Source: Myxococcus eversor (GTDB lineage Bacteria; Myxococcota; Myxococcia; Myxococcales; Myxococcaceae). Taken from it: a stretch of DNA of 64,000 nt. The notes beneath the pieces are model-generated. The model made no database searches, had not been told where the DNA came from, and saw nothing but the letters and a program-made list of their open reading frames with translations. The stretch's first letter is position 1, and each line of letters opens with the position of its first letter. The stretch covers positions 62,001 through 126,000 of the forward strand of contig NZ_JAAIXY010000022.1 of NCBI RefSeq assembly GCF_010894455.1. The letters are read 5' to 3'. Of this stretch, positions 28,693-38,303 are shown piece after piece. The position numbers and the translations under genes were made by a program.

Positions 28693-29643
28693 TCAGCGCA
28701 GCAACCGACCCGACGCCTGGAGCACTCCGCGCGCGGCCCGGCGCACCGCATCCACGCGCCGCGACTCCACCCACGGCGGGTCCACGGGCGCATCCCAGTC
28801 GAACACGCGCAGCCGGGACAGGAAGCCCTGCTTCACGCAGCCCTCCAGGCTGAACACATGCAGGTCGTGCGTCCACCGCACCGCGAGCCGCAAGTCACGC
28901 GACAGCTCCGTCCAGTCCAGTGGCGGCGACGCGAGGATGCCCGGCAGCTCCACACCGCCGCCCGTGCTGCCCACCGCGAGCGAGCCTGTTCCCGGCGCAT
29001 AGCTCCACAGGAGCGCGGCCCCTCGGGGGCGCACGAAGCTGGTGTAGAGCATCAGCACCTCGCGGTCCGCGGGCACGTCCACCACGCCCGCCACGCGCCG
29101 CAGCACCGAGGAGCGAGCCTGTCGCTCGTCCACGATGAAGGGGAACTGGTACGCGTCCACGCGGTATCCATCCGCGCGGATGCGCTCCACCAGCGCGTGG
29201 TAGCCCGCTCGCGCCTCACGGGTGCGCCCGCCCCGGAGAAGAAGCCGCGACACCATCTCGGGGAGGCTCCGCAGCGGCGCCTCCGCCCACCTGCGCAGCT
29301 CGTGGATGTCGGGCTCGATGTCCAACCCCACGCCGGCCCACTGGAGCTTCTCGTCGGCCGTCCACGTCCTGAAGGCTTCGTAGCGTGCACGTGCCTGCGG
29401 GACGTTGCCCGCATGGAACCAGTAGCCCTGCTCGACAGGGAGCAGGAGCCACGCGGTGACGGGGATGCCAGCACGGTTGAGGAGGCGCACGACTTCGGCG
29501 CGCTCGGCGCTCAAGTCGAGGAGGCCCAGGCTCACCCCGGCGCGCATCGCCTGGAGGTCGTCGACGACGCCTTCGGTGTTGAACAGTTCGCGAAGCGGCT
29601 CTGGTGCCAGCTCGCAAAAGAAGGTCAGGAAATGGGGTTTCAT
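28693..29643 (-). CDS. Conserved hypothetical protein, TIM-barrel-like
   Basis: 316 residues, no signal peptide. Alternating strands and helices with GVSLGLLDLS, GIPVTAWLLLPVEQGYW and WAGVGLDIEPD resemble glycosidase-like TIM barrels, where the acidic GLDIEPD strand could hold catalytic carboxylates. Family not recognised, so substrate and activity are unknown. The ATG at 29643 begins MKPHFLTFF; it is divergent from the VOC gene, with starts 59 bp apart. Confidence 0.65.
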   Translation of the reverse strand: MKPHFLTFFCELAPEPLRELFNTEGVVDDLQAMRAGVSLGLLDLSAERAEVVRLLNRAGIPVTAWLLLPVEQGYWFHAGNVPQARARYEAFRTWTADEKLQWAGVGLDIEPDIHELRRWAEAPLRSLPEMVSRLLLRGGRTREARAGYHALVERIRADGYRVDAYQFPFIVDERQARSSVLRRVAGVVDVPADREVLMLYTSFVRPRGAALLWSYAPGTGSLAVGSTGGGVELPGILASPPLDWTELSRDLRLAVRWTHDLHVFSLEGCVKQGFLSRLRVFDWDAPVDPPWVESRRVDAVRRAARGVLQASGRLLR

Positions 29644-29701
29644 GGCAGCCTCGCGCCTCCACGCGTACCCCCGAGGGGCGCATACTTTCGCGAGGAGCAC
29701 C

Positions 29702-30112
29702 ATGGAATTTCACAGAGGCCGGATGCTTGACCACGTCCACCTCCGCGCCAGGGACATGGCGGCGAGCAAGCGGTTCTACCAGGCCATTCTCGAAGTCTTG
29801 GGCATCCCGCTCGGCTCACATGGGCCCGACAACTTCTTCGCGGACGAGCTGTTCGTCAGCACCGCGGACCCCGGCGCGCCTGCCGGGCGTGGCGTCCACC
29901 TGGCCTTCCAGGCGAAGGACCCGGAGATGGTGAAGCGCATCTACGAGGTCGCGCTCAAGGCGGGTGGGAAGGACAACGGAGCACCAGGTGAGCGGCCTTA
30001 CCACCCGGGCTACTACGCGGCCTTCGTGCTGGACCCGGACGGCAACAACATCGAGGCCGTCTACCATGGCCCCGCGAAGCGCTCGGCCCCGTCGGTGGTG
30101 TTCACCGCGTAG
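29702..30112 (+). CDS. VOC-family (glyoxalase/bleomycin-resistance fold) protein
   Basis: 136 residues. Typical start LDHVHLRARDMAASKRFYQ and the C-terminal strand FVLDPDGNNIEAVYH, with His and Glu metal ligands of the vicinal-oxygen-chelate fold. It is cytoplasmic and could be a dioxygenase, isomerase or resistance protein; no specific function can be assigned. An internal ATG at 29723 is an alternative start. Confidence 0.88.
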   Translation: MEFHRGRMLDHVHLRARDMAASKRFYQAILEVLGIPLGSHGPDNFFADELFVSTADPGAPAGRGVHLAFQAKDPEMVKRIYEVALKAGGKDNGAPGERPYHPGYYAAFVLDPDGNNIEAVYHGPAKRSAPSVVFTA

Positions 30113-30128
30113 GGACGAAACATTGAAC

Positions 30129-30157
30129 GGCCCGCTCCGGTGTCTCCGAAGCGGGCC
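30129..30157. terminator. Bidirectional terminator hairpin
   Basis: GGCCCGCT (30129-30136) pairs with AGCGGGCC (30150-30157) between the convergent VOC and menB genes. Confidence 0.6.
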
Positions 30158-30181
30158 GAGTCACTCGGAACCGCGCGCGGC

Positions 30182-31075
<894 letters not shown>

Positions 31076-31165
31076 GGGTTTCTCACTCGGGAGAAAGGGG
31101 GAACGGGCGCGGACCCTACGCCGGCCCGGTGGGAGCGTCCATCCCTCCGGCACGGCCCCATGGGC

Positions 31166-32098
31166 TCATGGGAGAGGTACGCGCCAGGTGCGCTGGGGAT
31201 CGGCCAGGACAAGCTCGCCGGCGCGAGGGTCGAACAATGCACCGTCAGCGGCTGGCAGGGGGACCGTGGCGAGCGAATGGAGGTCGACCAGAACCTGGTC
31301 AAGGGCGAGCCAGCGTCCACAAGGAGATGCCGCGAAGATCCGTTCACTCGCGCTCTCCCAGCGCACGTCGAGCGTCGCCGTGTCCCTCACGACGAATGTT
31401 CCTCCGACCTACTGGACCGCCAGGAAGCGACCGTCACCCGAGAACCGCAGGTCATCCACCTCACTGCCTTCGAGCAAGAGTGTCCGGAGGAAATGCCCAT
31501 CGAAGTCGCGCAGCGTGAGCTGTGTCGGATCAAAGCCATCGCCGACTGCGAGCACGTCGTGGAGAGCGTCGTAAGCGATAGGGCCGCCGTCGACGGCGCA
31601 CCGAGCGGTGCGAGTGAGGTCAAACGTCGTCGCGTCAAGTATCGCGACACCTGCGCGATTGCGAACGAGCGCACGCGGCTGCACCGGGTCACTCCATAAC
31701 ACCCCACTACTCTCGACGTGCCAAGAAGGGCCGACGCGAGAGGTCTCGACCGAGCTCTGCACGTCCCAGATTCGCAGCCCGTCGGCGAAGATGTCGCCGA
31801 TCGAAGCGACGAGGTGAGCGCCGGCAAAGCGCATGTCGCGCAAGATCCGACCATCCTTCCGCCACGTGTCGTGCTCGAGTCGGAGCTGACCGGCCTCGTC
31901 ACGCACTTCAAGCCGCACGTAGTTGGCCCTCGCGGTGAGGCACTCGCTGCCTGCCCATCCGAGCGCGGCGACGTGCAGGGGTTGTCGCGAGAGCGCTTCG
32001 AGTCGTTTGGCGTCCATGGTGCCGCACCGGAGGATTGAGCCCGCTGGCTGCTCGCCGACAGGCAGACGTCTACGGCTGCACTCCTCGATGAGGACCAA
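31166..32098 (-). pseudogene. WD40/beta-propeller-like gene interrupted by an in-frame TAG
   Basis: About 310 codons in one frame, broken by a single amber codon at 31409-31411. Before it the protein ends GDGRFLAVQ, and directly after it the same frame continues VGGTFVVRDTATLDVRW and another blade-like repeat (ASPCGRWLALDQVLVDLHSL) to the stop at 31166. Both sides form one repeat of the type FSGDGRFLAV..G..VVRD, so the gene was contiguous. The start is either ATG 32098, overlapping the immunity gene by 29 bases, or ATG 32017. It lies directly downstream of the toxin-immunity pair on the same strand. Read-through or sequencing error would be alternatives. Confidence 0.7.
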
Positions 32099-32822
32099 GC
32101 GGGGGCGCCGTCGGAACCTCCACCGCGATCACTCCGCTGAGAGTCAGCAACTCGCCGAGGACCTCGACACACCGCTCACTCGCCAGGATGAAGGTCGGCA
32201 TCACTGCGAAGCGGACCAGATCCAGGGATGGAGGGTTCGTCGCGTCGATCCACCATGGCTCGGGGATATCGTACTCCTGCTCGCCACACGTCGCACAGGG
32301 ACCACTGCCGTAGAACCGCAGCTGGCACTCTGGCGCCAGGCGCCCTTGCGGCATGAGTGCGAGTTCGTACAAAGGGCCACGCTTGCTCCCGCTGATACGC
32401 GCCTCAACGGGCGTGACTCCCGTGAGCCGCGCGTCCTCGAGTTGCTTGAGCACGTCACCGTGCACCAGCAGCCTCCACGATTCCTGGAGGACGACAGGCG
32501 GCAGGTTTCCGCGGGCCCTGCCCACCAGCGGCCCCAGGTGAGTACCTGGCGCCACCAACGCACCCGCTGGCAGCAATGGCAGCACGGCATCACGGAGCCG
32601 CGCGTACTCGTCCCACATCGTCTGCCGTGCCTTACGATACTCGCGTTCAATCGGCAGTGAGCTCAGATCGACTGCTGGATAGTCGAGCCCCAGCGTGGCC
32701 CACTCGCCATGGCAGGTGGGACACACCGCACCTGGCAGCCCCCATTGGTGCCGGCCTTCATAGCCGCCTGAGTAGGTCGGATCGCGATGCCCCGGCGAAC
32801 GACGCAACTCGTAGTAGCGCAT
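32070..32822 (-). CDS. SitI6-family double-CXXCG immunity protein
   Basis: 250 residues, cytoplasmic. Two zinc-ribbon-like knuckles, VCPTCHGEW near residue 35 and CATCGEQEYDIPEPWWID near 180, match the myxobacterial double-CXXCG paralog family known as the immunity partners of SitA6 toxins; the first knuckle reads CPTCH instead of CxxCG. Its start is coupled to the toxin gene: ATG 32822 overlaps the toxin TGA by one base (GTG 32825 also possible). It is expected to bind and neutralise the adjacent nuclease. Confidence 0.85.
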   Translation of the reverse strand: MRYYELRRSPGHRDPTYSGGYEGRHQWGLPGAVCPTCHGEWATLGLDYPAVDLSSLPIEREYRKARQTMWDEYARLRDAVLPLLPAGALVAPGTHLGPLVGRARGNLPPVVLQESWRLLVHGDVLKQLEDARLTGVTPVEARISGSKRGPLYELALMPQGRLAPECQLRFYGSGPCATCGEQEYDIPEPWWIDATNPPSLDLVRFAVMPTFILASERCVEVLGELLTLSGVIAVEVPTAPPLGPHRGVQP

Positions 32823-33541
32823 CACTTCCCTCCAGCTCCGCTCACCGGCACGGCGAACAACTCATCGAGCTTCGTCCAGTAGGACATGGGCATCCCCACC
32901 AGATGGTACTTCTGAATCATGAAGCCTGCGTGCTCCATCAGTTCCCATTTCCTCGCCTTCCGTCGCCCCTTCTCCTTTTTCTCGATGAAGGCGCGCCAAT
33001 CTTCGTTCCACGGACCGCCGTCAACTCCGTCATGGATTTGCCTGTGACGGCGAACGTCGATAGCGAGGGCGAACTCGTGCACGTTGATGTCGCGTTCGGC
33101 GAAGTACTGCTCGAGCGCTCGGGGGAAAATATGGTGCTTTTCCTTCGGGACGCTGGCCCACTCGGCATAGGCCTTTCGGAGTCGCGCCTGGCTCGGCAGT
33201 TCCTCGGAACGATTCCACGGGATGACGAGAACGGGGCCTCGACCTGGGAGCGGTTGGGCCATGCCCCACAGTCGCTGCTGTGAGGATGCCGCAGGCGCCG
33301 GGATCGGCCCACGGAAGGCAACCGGTGCGGAGGCAAGGTCCTCGCACCGGTACAGCCCGCATTCGCCGCTCACGCACGACAGATCGACACACGCACTGTC
33401 GTCCCCGGCCGTCGCGGCACACTCCTCGGCCGACACGTCATCGACTGGCAACGGCGCGGCACCGCTAAGCTCCACGCTCGATGGCGTCGCGCAGGACCAC
33501 AGAATCACCCCGAGGCAGGTCACCCAGTTTGTCATTCGCAT
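32822..33541 (-). CDS. SitA6-family polymorphic toxin lipoprotein (His-rich nuclease C-terminus)
   Basis: 239 residues. A type II signal peptide ends near Cys17 (VILWSC), so it should be lipidated and sorted to the outer membrane. A Cys-rich acidic N-domain (about 40-66, six Cys) and a Pro-rich linker lead to the C-terminal toxin at 130-239: KHHIFPRALEQYF at 135-147, then NVHEFALAID, RRHRQIH and GPWNEDWRAF at 177-185. This His pattern is the HNH/SHH-type nuclease hallmark of a myxobacterial paralog family delivered to siblings by TraA/B outer membrane exchange. The ATG at 33541 has GGGGAAGG five bases upstream. The immunity gene follows immediately. Confidence 0.85.
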   Translation of the reverse strand: MRMTNWVTCLGVILWSCATPSSVELSGAAPLPVDDVSAEECAATAGDDSACVDLSCVSGECGLYRCEDLASAPVAFRGPIPAPAASSQQRLWGMAQPLPGRGPVLVIPWNRSEELPSQARLRKAYAEWASVPKEKHHIFPRALEQYFAERDINVHEFALAIDVRRHRQIHDGVDGGPWNEDWRAFIEKKEKGRRKARKWELMEHAGFMIQKYHLVGMPMSYWTKLDELFAVPVSGAGGK

Positions 33542-33716
33542 GCGGACCTTCCCCACTCGGACGCCAGCAACTGATCACCGTGCTCCATCCCGGCACCGAG
33601 CCGACCCTACCATCTCTAGATATGCCCCCCGTCAGTCCAAGCAGGCCCTGCCTTCACGCGAGGCCATGACCATCGTTTCCCCGTGTAGCTGCTCCGCCCG
33701 GCCCAGGAGGCCCGTG

Positions 33717-34142
33717 ATGAAACGATGGACCCAGCACCTGCTCCTCGGACTCCTGCTGAGCACGCCCCCCATGGCCCTGGCCGTGGACACGCAGGCGGGC
33801 GGGGACTCGGCCCGTCCCTCCCCTGCCCCGTCCCCGGACGCCGAGGGCACGCCCGGAACACTCAGCGCCTTCTCCGGCCCGGTGCTGGGAGCCGCACCCG
33901 GAACACTCTTCGTCACCGGCCCCAGCGGCGCCGCGATTCCCATCCGCGTGACACATCAGACACGCATCGCCGGCATGACTGTGCCCCGAGACCAAGACAT
34001 CGAGACCTATCTGCGCGAGCACCTGAAGCCCGGCCGCTCCGTCCGCGTCCAGTTCGACGTCAGGCCCTTCTCCGACGGCACCCCGCAGAACGTCGCCTCC
34101 ACCGTCGAGCCGAAAGCCTCCCGAGCGCCTCCCTCGCCGTGA
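33717..34142 (+). CDS. Secreted hypothetical protein
   Basis: 141 residues. The signal peptide (MKRWTQHLLLGLLL to MALA) is followed by a Pro/Ser-rich stretch and a small beta-rich domain (GTLFVTGPSGAAIPIRVTHQT, GRSVRVQFDVRP). An ideal Shine-Dalgarno sequence, AGGAGG at 33705-33710, fixes the ATG at 33717. Family not recognised. Divergent from the SitA6-like toxin, with 175 bp between. Confidence 0.75.
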   Translation: MKRWTQHLLLGLLLSTPPMALAVDTQAGGDSARPSPAPSPDAEGTPGTLSAFSGPVLGAAPGTLFVTGPSGAAIPIRVTHQTRIAGMTVPRDQDIETYLREHLKPGRSVRVQFDVRPFSDGTPQNVASTVEPKASRAPPSP

Positions 34143-34313
34143 GCCACGTCGCGGAAGCACGGCGACTCGTTGGAGCCACAGTCATCCGGCCGGGCCTCAC
34201 TTTTCGGCCCCGGAGAAACCCACGACTTGTGACGCGGTGACGCTGGGCGAATGGCGCGGAAGGTGCCAGCCTGCGGAGCGCACGGTGCAGCCCTTCGCGA
34301 GGAACTCCGCGTC

Positions 34314-35183
34314 ATGCCCGCCGACGTCGCCCTGCTCAAGGAAGTGCCCCTCTTCGCCGCCCTCGATGACGAGGAACGCGCGCTGCTCGCCAACCAGCTC
34401 GAGGAGGTGCGCCTGTCCGCCGGAGAGAAGGTCTTCAGCCGAGGAGACCCCGGCGGCGCCATCTACATCGTCAGCTCCGGTGAAGTTCAAATCTCCGTCG
34501 AGGACACCACCGGGCAGGTCATCGTCTTCGAGACCGCACGACGCGGAGACTTCTTCGGCGAGCTGTCCCTGCTGGATGGAGATCCACGCAGCGCGGATGC
34601 CCGCGCCATCCAGGACACGTCCGCCCTCAAGGTGGACCGCGCGGACCTCGAGCTCCTCTTCCGGCGCCACCCCTCCAGCGCCATGGACGTGCTGACCGCC
34701 ATCGGCCGGCGACTGCGCGAAGCGGACAAGATGCTGCACAGCCGGCCATCGCTCAGCCCCAACGAGATGGTCGAGGAGCGGCTGACGACCATCCAGCGGC
34801 TCGCGGATGGACTGGCCGCCTTCAGCGGTACCTTCACCTTCATGATGCTGCACGCCGTGTGGTTCGCGGTGTGGATCACCATCAACCTGGGCTGGGTCCC
34901 CACGTTCCACGCGTTCGACCCGTTCCCCTTTGGCCTGCTCACCATGGTGGTCAGCCTGGAGGCCATCTTCCTCTCCTGCTTCGTGCTCATCAGCCAGAGC
35001 CGGCAGGCCGCCAAGGACCGCATCCGCTCCGACGTCGAATACGAAGCCAACATCCGCGCCGGCATGGAAGTGACACAGCTCCACTCCAAGCTGGACCACC
35101 TCTACGCGCAGACCATGGCCCGCCTGGACGCCGTCGAGCGCGGACGCGCACCTTCGGCTCCGGTCGCCTCCAAGCCCGGTTGA
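34314..35183 (+). CDS. Cyclic-nucleotide-binding domain protein with DUF1003 membrane domain
   Basis: 289 residues. Residues 8-125 form a CRP-type cNMP-binding domain (GDPGGAIYIVSSGEVQIS, then RRGDFFGELSLLDGDPRSADARA, which carries the phosphate-binding cassette with its Glu and Arg). Residues about 155-255 are a DUF1003-type double membrane segment (FSGTFTFMMLHAVWFAVWI, FGLLTMVVSLEAIFLSCFVLI). The likely role is cAMP- or cGMP-sensing at the inner membrane. The ATG at 34314 was chosen for the GAGGA upstream. Confidence 0.85.
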   Translation: MPADVALLKEVPLFAALDDEERALLANQLEEVRLSAGEKVFSRGDPGGAIYIVSSGEVQISVEDTTGQVIVFETARRGDFFGELSLLDGDPRSADARAIQDTSALKVDRADLELLFRRHPSSAMDVLTAIGRRLREADKMLHSRPSLSPNEMVEERLTTIQRLADGLAAFSGTFTFMMLHAVWFAVWITINLGWVPTFHAFDPFPFGLLTMVVSLEAIFLSCFVLISQSRQAAKDRIRSDVEYEANIRAGMEVTQLHSKLDHLYAQTMARLDAVERGRAPSAPVASKPG

Positions 35184-35324
35184 TTCCATCGCGGCGCCTG
35201 CGGGCCACGTCCCCCCGACACGACGGCTGGTGCGCGGTGCTGACAGCCTGTGCCCAGCAATGGGACGCGAGGCGGACCAGCCATGTGGGAACCCACTCTC
35301 AAGTCGGTTCGGCGAGGGGCTGCC

Positions 35325-35951
35325 TCAGCTTCCCCACGCGACCCAACCACACGCGAGCAGGCCACAACTCGCGAACATCAGCGTGATAAAGAGAAACGTC
35401 ACCGTGAGGAACTCAAGACCCGAGACTTCGTACCAGAAGAATGCCACCTCCCGCTCCCCTCTCTCGGAGAACAGTATCTCCCGATGGGCGTAGCGATCAT
35501 TGGTCACTTCGCCGGCTGTGCAGCTGATCAGGCGCGCCGGCCCCTCGGCATCCCGCACCGCGATTGCCACACCCCAGCGAGCCGTGGACCATTCGCCACA
35601 GGTACGCTCAATCTGAGGACGAAGAGATTCCAACGGTTCAGTTCGGGCGGTATCTCCAGGCAACGTCAATACAGCGGCCATCAGTCTGTCGTTCATGCAC
35701 CGCGTCTCGAAATCGAACAGGGTGCACCCCACGAATTCGCTCGGAACGATGGCGTAGCCATCAACGCGTTCCACCCTTCCCTCTGGATCGACCCTGAAAT
35801 GGGTCAAAGCCTCGAGCCGGCGTGAAGCGGCAATCACGCTCGCGCCACTCGGCGGCGTGATGTAGTAACCCCAGAGGTTGTGACAGAGGACTGAGGCCGT
35901 GATGCCACAGCCGAGCACCAGCCCGAGCAAGACGAGTCCCTTGTTGCGCAT
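35325..35951 (-). CDS. Two-helix membrane protein
   Basis: 208 residues. An N-terminal helix (GLVLLGLVLGCGITASVL) and a C-terminal helix (FLTVTFLFITLMFASCGLLACG) enclose a soluble domain of about 130 residues with four Cys (CTLFDFETRC, ERTCGEW, ISCTAGE), suggesting disulfides and a periplasmic location. The ATG at 35951 has AGGAGG about 9 bases upstream. Family not recognised. GC content is visibly lower than that of its neighbours. Confidence 0.7.
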   Translation of the reverse strand: MRNKGLVLLGLVLGCGITASVLCHNLWGYYITPPSGASVIAASRRLEALTHFRVDPEGRVERVDGYAIVPSEFVGCTLFDFETRCMNDRLMAAVLTLPGDTARTEPLESLRPQIERTCGEWSTARWGVAIAVRDAEGPARLISCTAGEVTNDRYAHREILFSERGEREVAFFWYEVSGLEFLTVTFLFITLMFASCGLLACGWVAWGS

Positions 35952-36276
35952 GGCGTTGAATTCCTCCTGGATTCGCCTCGCCTGCCCCCAATGAATGCCA
36001 TGAGACTCTAGCGCGCCTCGCGCTGTTGGGAGGCAAAGCGGAATGCAGTGGCCCAACGTACCCGAAGTGGGATGCCGCGGCAGCCCCTGAGGTCCGGGGA
36101 CAGCATGAGCACCCGCTCCCGTGCCCCGCCGCGACCAGTAGGGCGAGGCGGGTCGTGCTCAGGACGGTGGAGATGAGACAGACGCTCGAGGAGTCCTGCC
36201 TGGTGCAGCAGCATGCGGTCGGAGCCGCCCTCGACGACGATGACGGAGCCCTCGCCACATTCCGGGTCGCCGCGGC
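35952..36276. other. Region without an assigned gene, 325 bp
   Basis: The minus strand is open here from 36008 and reads GSVIVVEGGSDRMLLHQAG and later GIPLRVRWATAFRFASQQ, which look partly protein-like but have no acceptable start or recognised family. It may be a gene remnant or a leader for the 35951 gene. Confidence 0.35.
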
Positions 36277-38160
36277 TCACCGCAGCCGGATGCCGTCGAC
36301 GACCAGCGCCTCTTTCTTCCCCTGCTTCTTCCAGAGGTTCACGAGCACCGAGTCCGCCGGCTCGTTCGAGGTGACCAGCACCTCGAGCTGCATGCCCTGC
36401 TTCACGAGGCTGGCCTCCTCCTTGGAGAGGAGCACGGGCTGCGCCTGGAGGGTCTGCTTCTTCACCGGACCTACGTTCCTGCACTCCTGACGAAAGACAG
36501 GCTTGAGGGTGCGCCCCACGACGCTGAAGTGCAGCAGCTCGCGGGTGTCCTGGCATTCGAGCTCACGATAGGAGTTCGTGAACTTCTTGACGGTGATCCA
36601 CACGCCCTCCGGAGACTCACGCTTCGACACCACCACGGCGGGCATGCTCTCGACGCTGCCGATGAGGAGCGTGGAGGCCTCCATGCCGCGCACTTGGGTG
36701 ATCAGCGCGGACGACGCGCTCTGCGTCAGGGGGACCTGGGGCAGCTCCTCGAGTGACTCCCAGTTGGGAATGGCCTGCTGGCGCTGCTCCTGCGTCGGGA
36801 GGTCTCGCCGGGCTTGCATCTGCGCATCCAGGCGCGCGTAGAAGACCTTCTCCTCCTCGGTCACCCGGCGCGAGCTCTTCAGCAGGCTCATTGACTCCAG
36901 CTCCGCCCGCGCGACGTCTCCCCGCACCAGGTAGCAGGCGGCGAGCGCCTCGGTGAGCTGGAATCCGAGGGAATGGCCGCCGCGCAGGAACCGCACACCC
37001 TCGGCGTCCTTGGGCTGGAGTTCGGCCTCGAGCCTGGAGCGCAGGGTGAGCAGGGTCTCCGCGCAGTCGGCGGGCATCTGCTCGTGGGCCCCGGGCCGCA
37101 GCGCCTCGGCGGTCATGGGCGCAAGCGTCCGCAGCTCCGCTTCGTAGCGCACGAGGAACTCGGCGTGCTCGCGCCGCGCGGCGTCGGCCGAGTCGCGAAA
37201 CAGGGCCTTCATCCGAGGCGACCGGGCCTCGGCCTCCAGGAAGGCGGCGTCCACCCGCTTCCGGGCCTCGAGCGCGCGCTGCGCGGCGAACACGAGGTTG
37301 GCCTTCTCCCAGGAGCGCCCCGGGAAGACCGCCTCGGCGGCGGCTCCGACCTCCTCCGGCGTGGGGACTGTCTTGTCATTGGCTTCGTCACAGTGGAGGT
37401 ACGCACGGTAGAAGGCCGGCACCTTCCATGCGGTGGCGTCGTAGCAGTGGAAGCCCAAGGACAAGCGGTAGAGCGTGGCTCGGGCCGGGTCAGCCATGCC
37501 CTTCTGGAGTGCCCGGGTGAACAGCCAGCGAGGGTCCCCATCGGGGAGCGCCCCGTCCCAAGGTCGGGGCCGCCTGGCGGCAGAGGGGTCCACGCCCCCG
37601 ACGTCGTAACCGCAGGCCAGCCTCACGAGGTGGTCGTCCGGGCCGATGTAGGGGGATGATTCTCTCGGCGCGCTGTTCTGGGAGAACATTCCAAACGCGA
37701 GGCTGCCGGGCGCGATGGGCTGATTCCCCCCGATGCGACTGGGATTGCTCCAGGACGCCTCGCGCTTGATTCCCAGCGCCGCGTCCCAGTCGAGCGTGTT
37801 CTGACAGCGCTTGGGCCGCGCCTCCCAGCGAGCGCGGACCGACTGCGCGTCTCCACCCGGGCTCGTCGCCGCCACCGAGTCGACCGCGGCCTGCGACAGG
37901 CGCCTGGCCTCCTCGTAGTCGCGGACGACCTCCTCGTAGCCGGGCAGCCCTCGCATCTCCGGGGCCATCTTCCCCCGGATGCACACCTCATCGACGGTGC
38001 GGAGCAGGGATGCCCCCTCGGCGCGGCCTCGCTCCCGGATGCGACGCAGCGCGGTGCGCGCGTCGTCGCGGCACATCGAGAGCATGCCCCGAGGATCTCC
38101 AGCGTGGGCCACCGTGGAGACCGCGAGCGTGGCGACGAAAAGCAAGGGCAAGGTTCTCAA
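36277..38160 (-). CDS. Secreted hypothetical protein with TTG start
   Basis: 627 residues. The best start is TTG at 38160, giving MRTLPLLFVATLAVSTVAHA, a clean signal peptide, with GGGGGAG seven bases upstream; the longer frame has no signal. The mature protein is helix-rich with about 14 Cys (for example SMCRDDARTALRRIRERGR, CGYDVGGVD, FHCYDATAWKVPAFYRAYLHC), suggesting disulfide bonding outside the cytoplasm. The C-terminal part is beta-rich (SMPAVVVSKRESPEGVWITV, QLEVLVTSNEPADSVLVNLW). Family not recognised. Confidence 0.75.
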   Translation of the reverse strand: MRTLPLLFVATLAVSTVAHAGDPRGMLSMCRDDARTALRRIRERGRAEGASLLRTVDEVCIRGKMAPEMRGLPGYEEVVRDYEEARRLSQAAVDSVAATSPGGDAQSVRARWEARPKRCQNTLDWDAALGIKREASWSNPSRIGGNQPIAPGSLAFGMFSQNSAPRESSPYIGPDDHLVRLACGYDVGGVDPSAARRPRPWDGALPDGDPRWLFTRALQKGMADPARATLYRLSLGFHCYDATAWKVPAFYRAYLHCDEANDKTVPTPEEVGAAAEAVFPGRSWEKANLVFAAQRALEARKRVDAAFLEAEARSPRMKALFRDSADAARREHAEFLVRYEAELRTLAPMTAEALRPGAHEQMPADCAETLLTLRSRLEAELQPKDAEGVRFLRGGHSLGFQLTEALAACYLVRGDVARAELESMSLLKSSRRVTEEEKVFYARLDAQMQARRDLPTQEQRQQAIPNWESLEELPQVPLTQSASSALITQVRGMEASTLLIGSVESMPAVVVSKRESPEGVWITVKKFTNSYRELECQDTRELLHFSVVGRTLKPVFRQECRNVGPVKKQTLQAQPVLLSKEEASLVKQGMQLEVLVTSNEPADSVLVNLWKKQGKKEALVVDGIRLR

Positions 38161-38303
38161 CGGTGGGCTCCCCCGGGACGCGGAGTGGATGGTGCCACTC
38201 GGTTGCACGGAGGGAGGAGATAAAGGTCGGCGGCCGAGGACGAAAACCACTCGTGCAAGAGAAGTTCCGCGCGGACCCGGCGCGACGGAGACACAGTCCC
38301 GCG

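Noticed and set aside
36008..36276. Minus-strand open frame ending FRFASQQREAR
   Set aside because: Protein-like in parts but no start or family; kept only as an unassigned region.
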